14,043 nt of DNA from positions 1-14,043 of the forward strand of contig JAUYSF010000419.1 of the NCBI GenBank assembly GCA_030696435.1. The letters are read 5' to 3'. The position numbers and the translations under genes were made by a program. Under the pieces are notes generated by a model. That model did no database searches. It saw nothing but the letters and a program-made list of their open reading frames with translations, and was not told the DNA's origin. Shown one piece after another: positions 13,311 to 14,043 of the stretch (position 1 is the stretch's first letter; each line of letters starts with the position of its first letter). The stretch comes from Desulfoprunum sp. (GTDB lineage: Bacteria > Desulfobacterota > Desulfobulbia > Desulfobulbales > Desulfocapsaceae).

Positions 13311-14043
13311 ATGAAGAAAGTATCCTTGCTATTTGCCGTGCTGGTCGCCCTGGCGTTCACCGCCACGGTCACCATGGCTGGTACCCTGGAAGAAATTCAG
13401 AAACGCGGCAAACTGCGTGTCGGCATGGAACCCGGCTACATGCCCTTTGAGTTGAAGAACCAGAAGGGCCAGATCATCGGTTTTGATGTTGATATGGCAG
13501 CCCGAATGGCCAAGGCCATGGGGGTTGAGCTGGAGCTGGTGGATACGGCCTGGGATGGCATCATTGCTGCCCTCCTCACCGGTAAATTCGACGTCATTAT
13601 GTCCGGCATGACTCTGACCCAGGATCGGAATATGGCCTTCAACTTTGCCCCGCCCTATATCGTCATTGGTCAGTCCATCCTCCTCAAAAAAGACCTCACA
13701 GGTGCAATCAAATCCTACAAGGATCTCAACGACGCCAAGTACACTGTCGCCTCCAAACTGGGAACCACCGGCGAACAGTCCACCAAGCGCATGATCCCCA
13801 ACGCCAAGTACATCTCCTATGAGACCGAGCAGGAAGGTGTTCTTGAGTTGGTGAATGGCAAGATCGATGCTTTCATATATGACCTGCCATATAATACTGT
13901 GGCCTTTGGTCAGAAAGGCCAAGGCAAGATTGTTCATCTCGATACCCCGTTCACCTTCGAGCCTCTGGCCTGGGCTGTACGCAAGGGTGATCCCGATATC
14001 CTGAACTGGATGGAAAACTTCATGTACCAGATCAAGAATGACG
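13311..14043 (+). CDS. Amino-acid ABC transporter substrate-binding protein (SBP family 3), 3'-truncated
   Basis: The first 244 residues of a periplasmic polar-amino-acid-binding protein; the frame runs off the window. A Sec signal peptide (Lys2/Lys3, hydrophobic core to about 20) is probably cut after Ala23. The mature start TLEEIQKRGKLRVGM is typical of the family, as is the signature GFDVDMAARMAKAMG (57-71). SGMTLTQDRN (98-107) holds Arg106, the usual ligand-carboxylate contact. GTTGEQ (151-156) and YDLPYN (190-195), with Asp191 at the usual amino-group contact, complete the site. TAAGGAG at 13298-13304 is six bases before the ATG. The specific amino acid cannot be called. Permease and ATPase genes would be expected beyond the right edge, but none is visible here. 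Confidence 0.93.
   Translation, partial: MKKVSLLFAVLVALAFTATVTMAGTLEEIQKRGKLRVGMEPGYMPFELKNQKGQIIGFDVDMAARMAKAMGVELELVDTAWDGIIAALLTGKFDVIMSGMTLTQDRNMAFNFAPPYIVIGQSILLKKDLTGAIKSYKDLNDAKYTVASKLGTTGEQSTKRMIPNAKYISYETEQEGVLELVNGKIDAFIYDLPYNTVAFGQKGQGKIVHLDTPFTFEPLAWAVRKGDPDILNWMENFMYQIKND

Overview
The window reads as chromosomal DNA from a Gram-negative bacterium of moderately high GC. Evidence is periplasmic binding proteins with Sec signal peptides, a periplasmic class II c-type cytochrome, and an E. coli-like five-gene dipeptide importer. Gene content (a divergent transketolase, small cytochrome, zinc-ribbon protein, NYN-domain remnant) is what I would expect of Desulfobacterota such as Desulfobulbales. 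That placement is inference from gene style, not a database match.

Layout, left to right. (1) The 3' end of a RhuM/Fic-type protein enters from the left edge. Its stop codon overlaps the ATG of a 23-codon ORF that ends directly against the start of an EamA/DMT exporter. (2) upp (uracil phosphoribosyltransferase) stands alone with a strong ribosome binding site. (3) A dppABCDF operon (2657-8272) follows: binding protein, two permeases, two ATPases. Two perfect 10-bp hairpins sit in tandem between dppA and dppB, where expression of the abundant binding protein is often separated from that of the membrane complex. dppB to dppF are tightly packed or overlapping. (4) An unusual transketolase-like gene (8355-10247) lies next. 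(5) A LysE/RhtB exporter and a DUF2293 protein form a likely two-gene unit. (6) A periplasmic cytochrome c'/c-556-like gene is preceded by a structured leader. (7) A more AT-rich block of about 780 bp (12300-13078) holds, on the minus strand, a 45-residue NYN-domain protein cut off at the start of the domain but with an intact ribosome binding site and a strong terminator. (8) A 53-aa zinc-ribbon gene comes next. (9) A family-3 amino-acid-binding protein is cut by the right edge.

Functionally the window leans towards small-molecule traffic: dipeptide import, amino-acid binding for import, LysE-type amino-acid export and a drug/metabolite exporter. It also holds uracil salvage and pentose-phosphate-type carbon chemistry. 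I see no CRISPR array, tRNA, rRNA or complete insertion sequence. The least ordinary items are the truncated NYN gene, the small ORF linking fic to the exporter, the dppA-dppB hairpins and the non-canonical transketolase.
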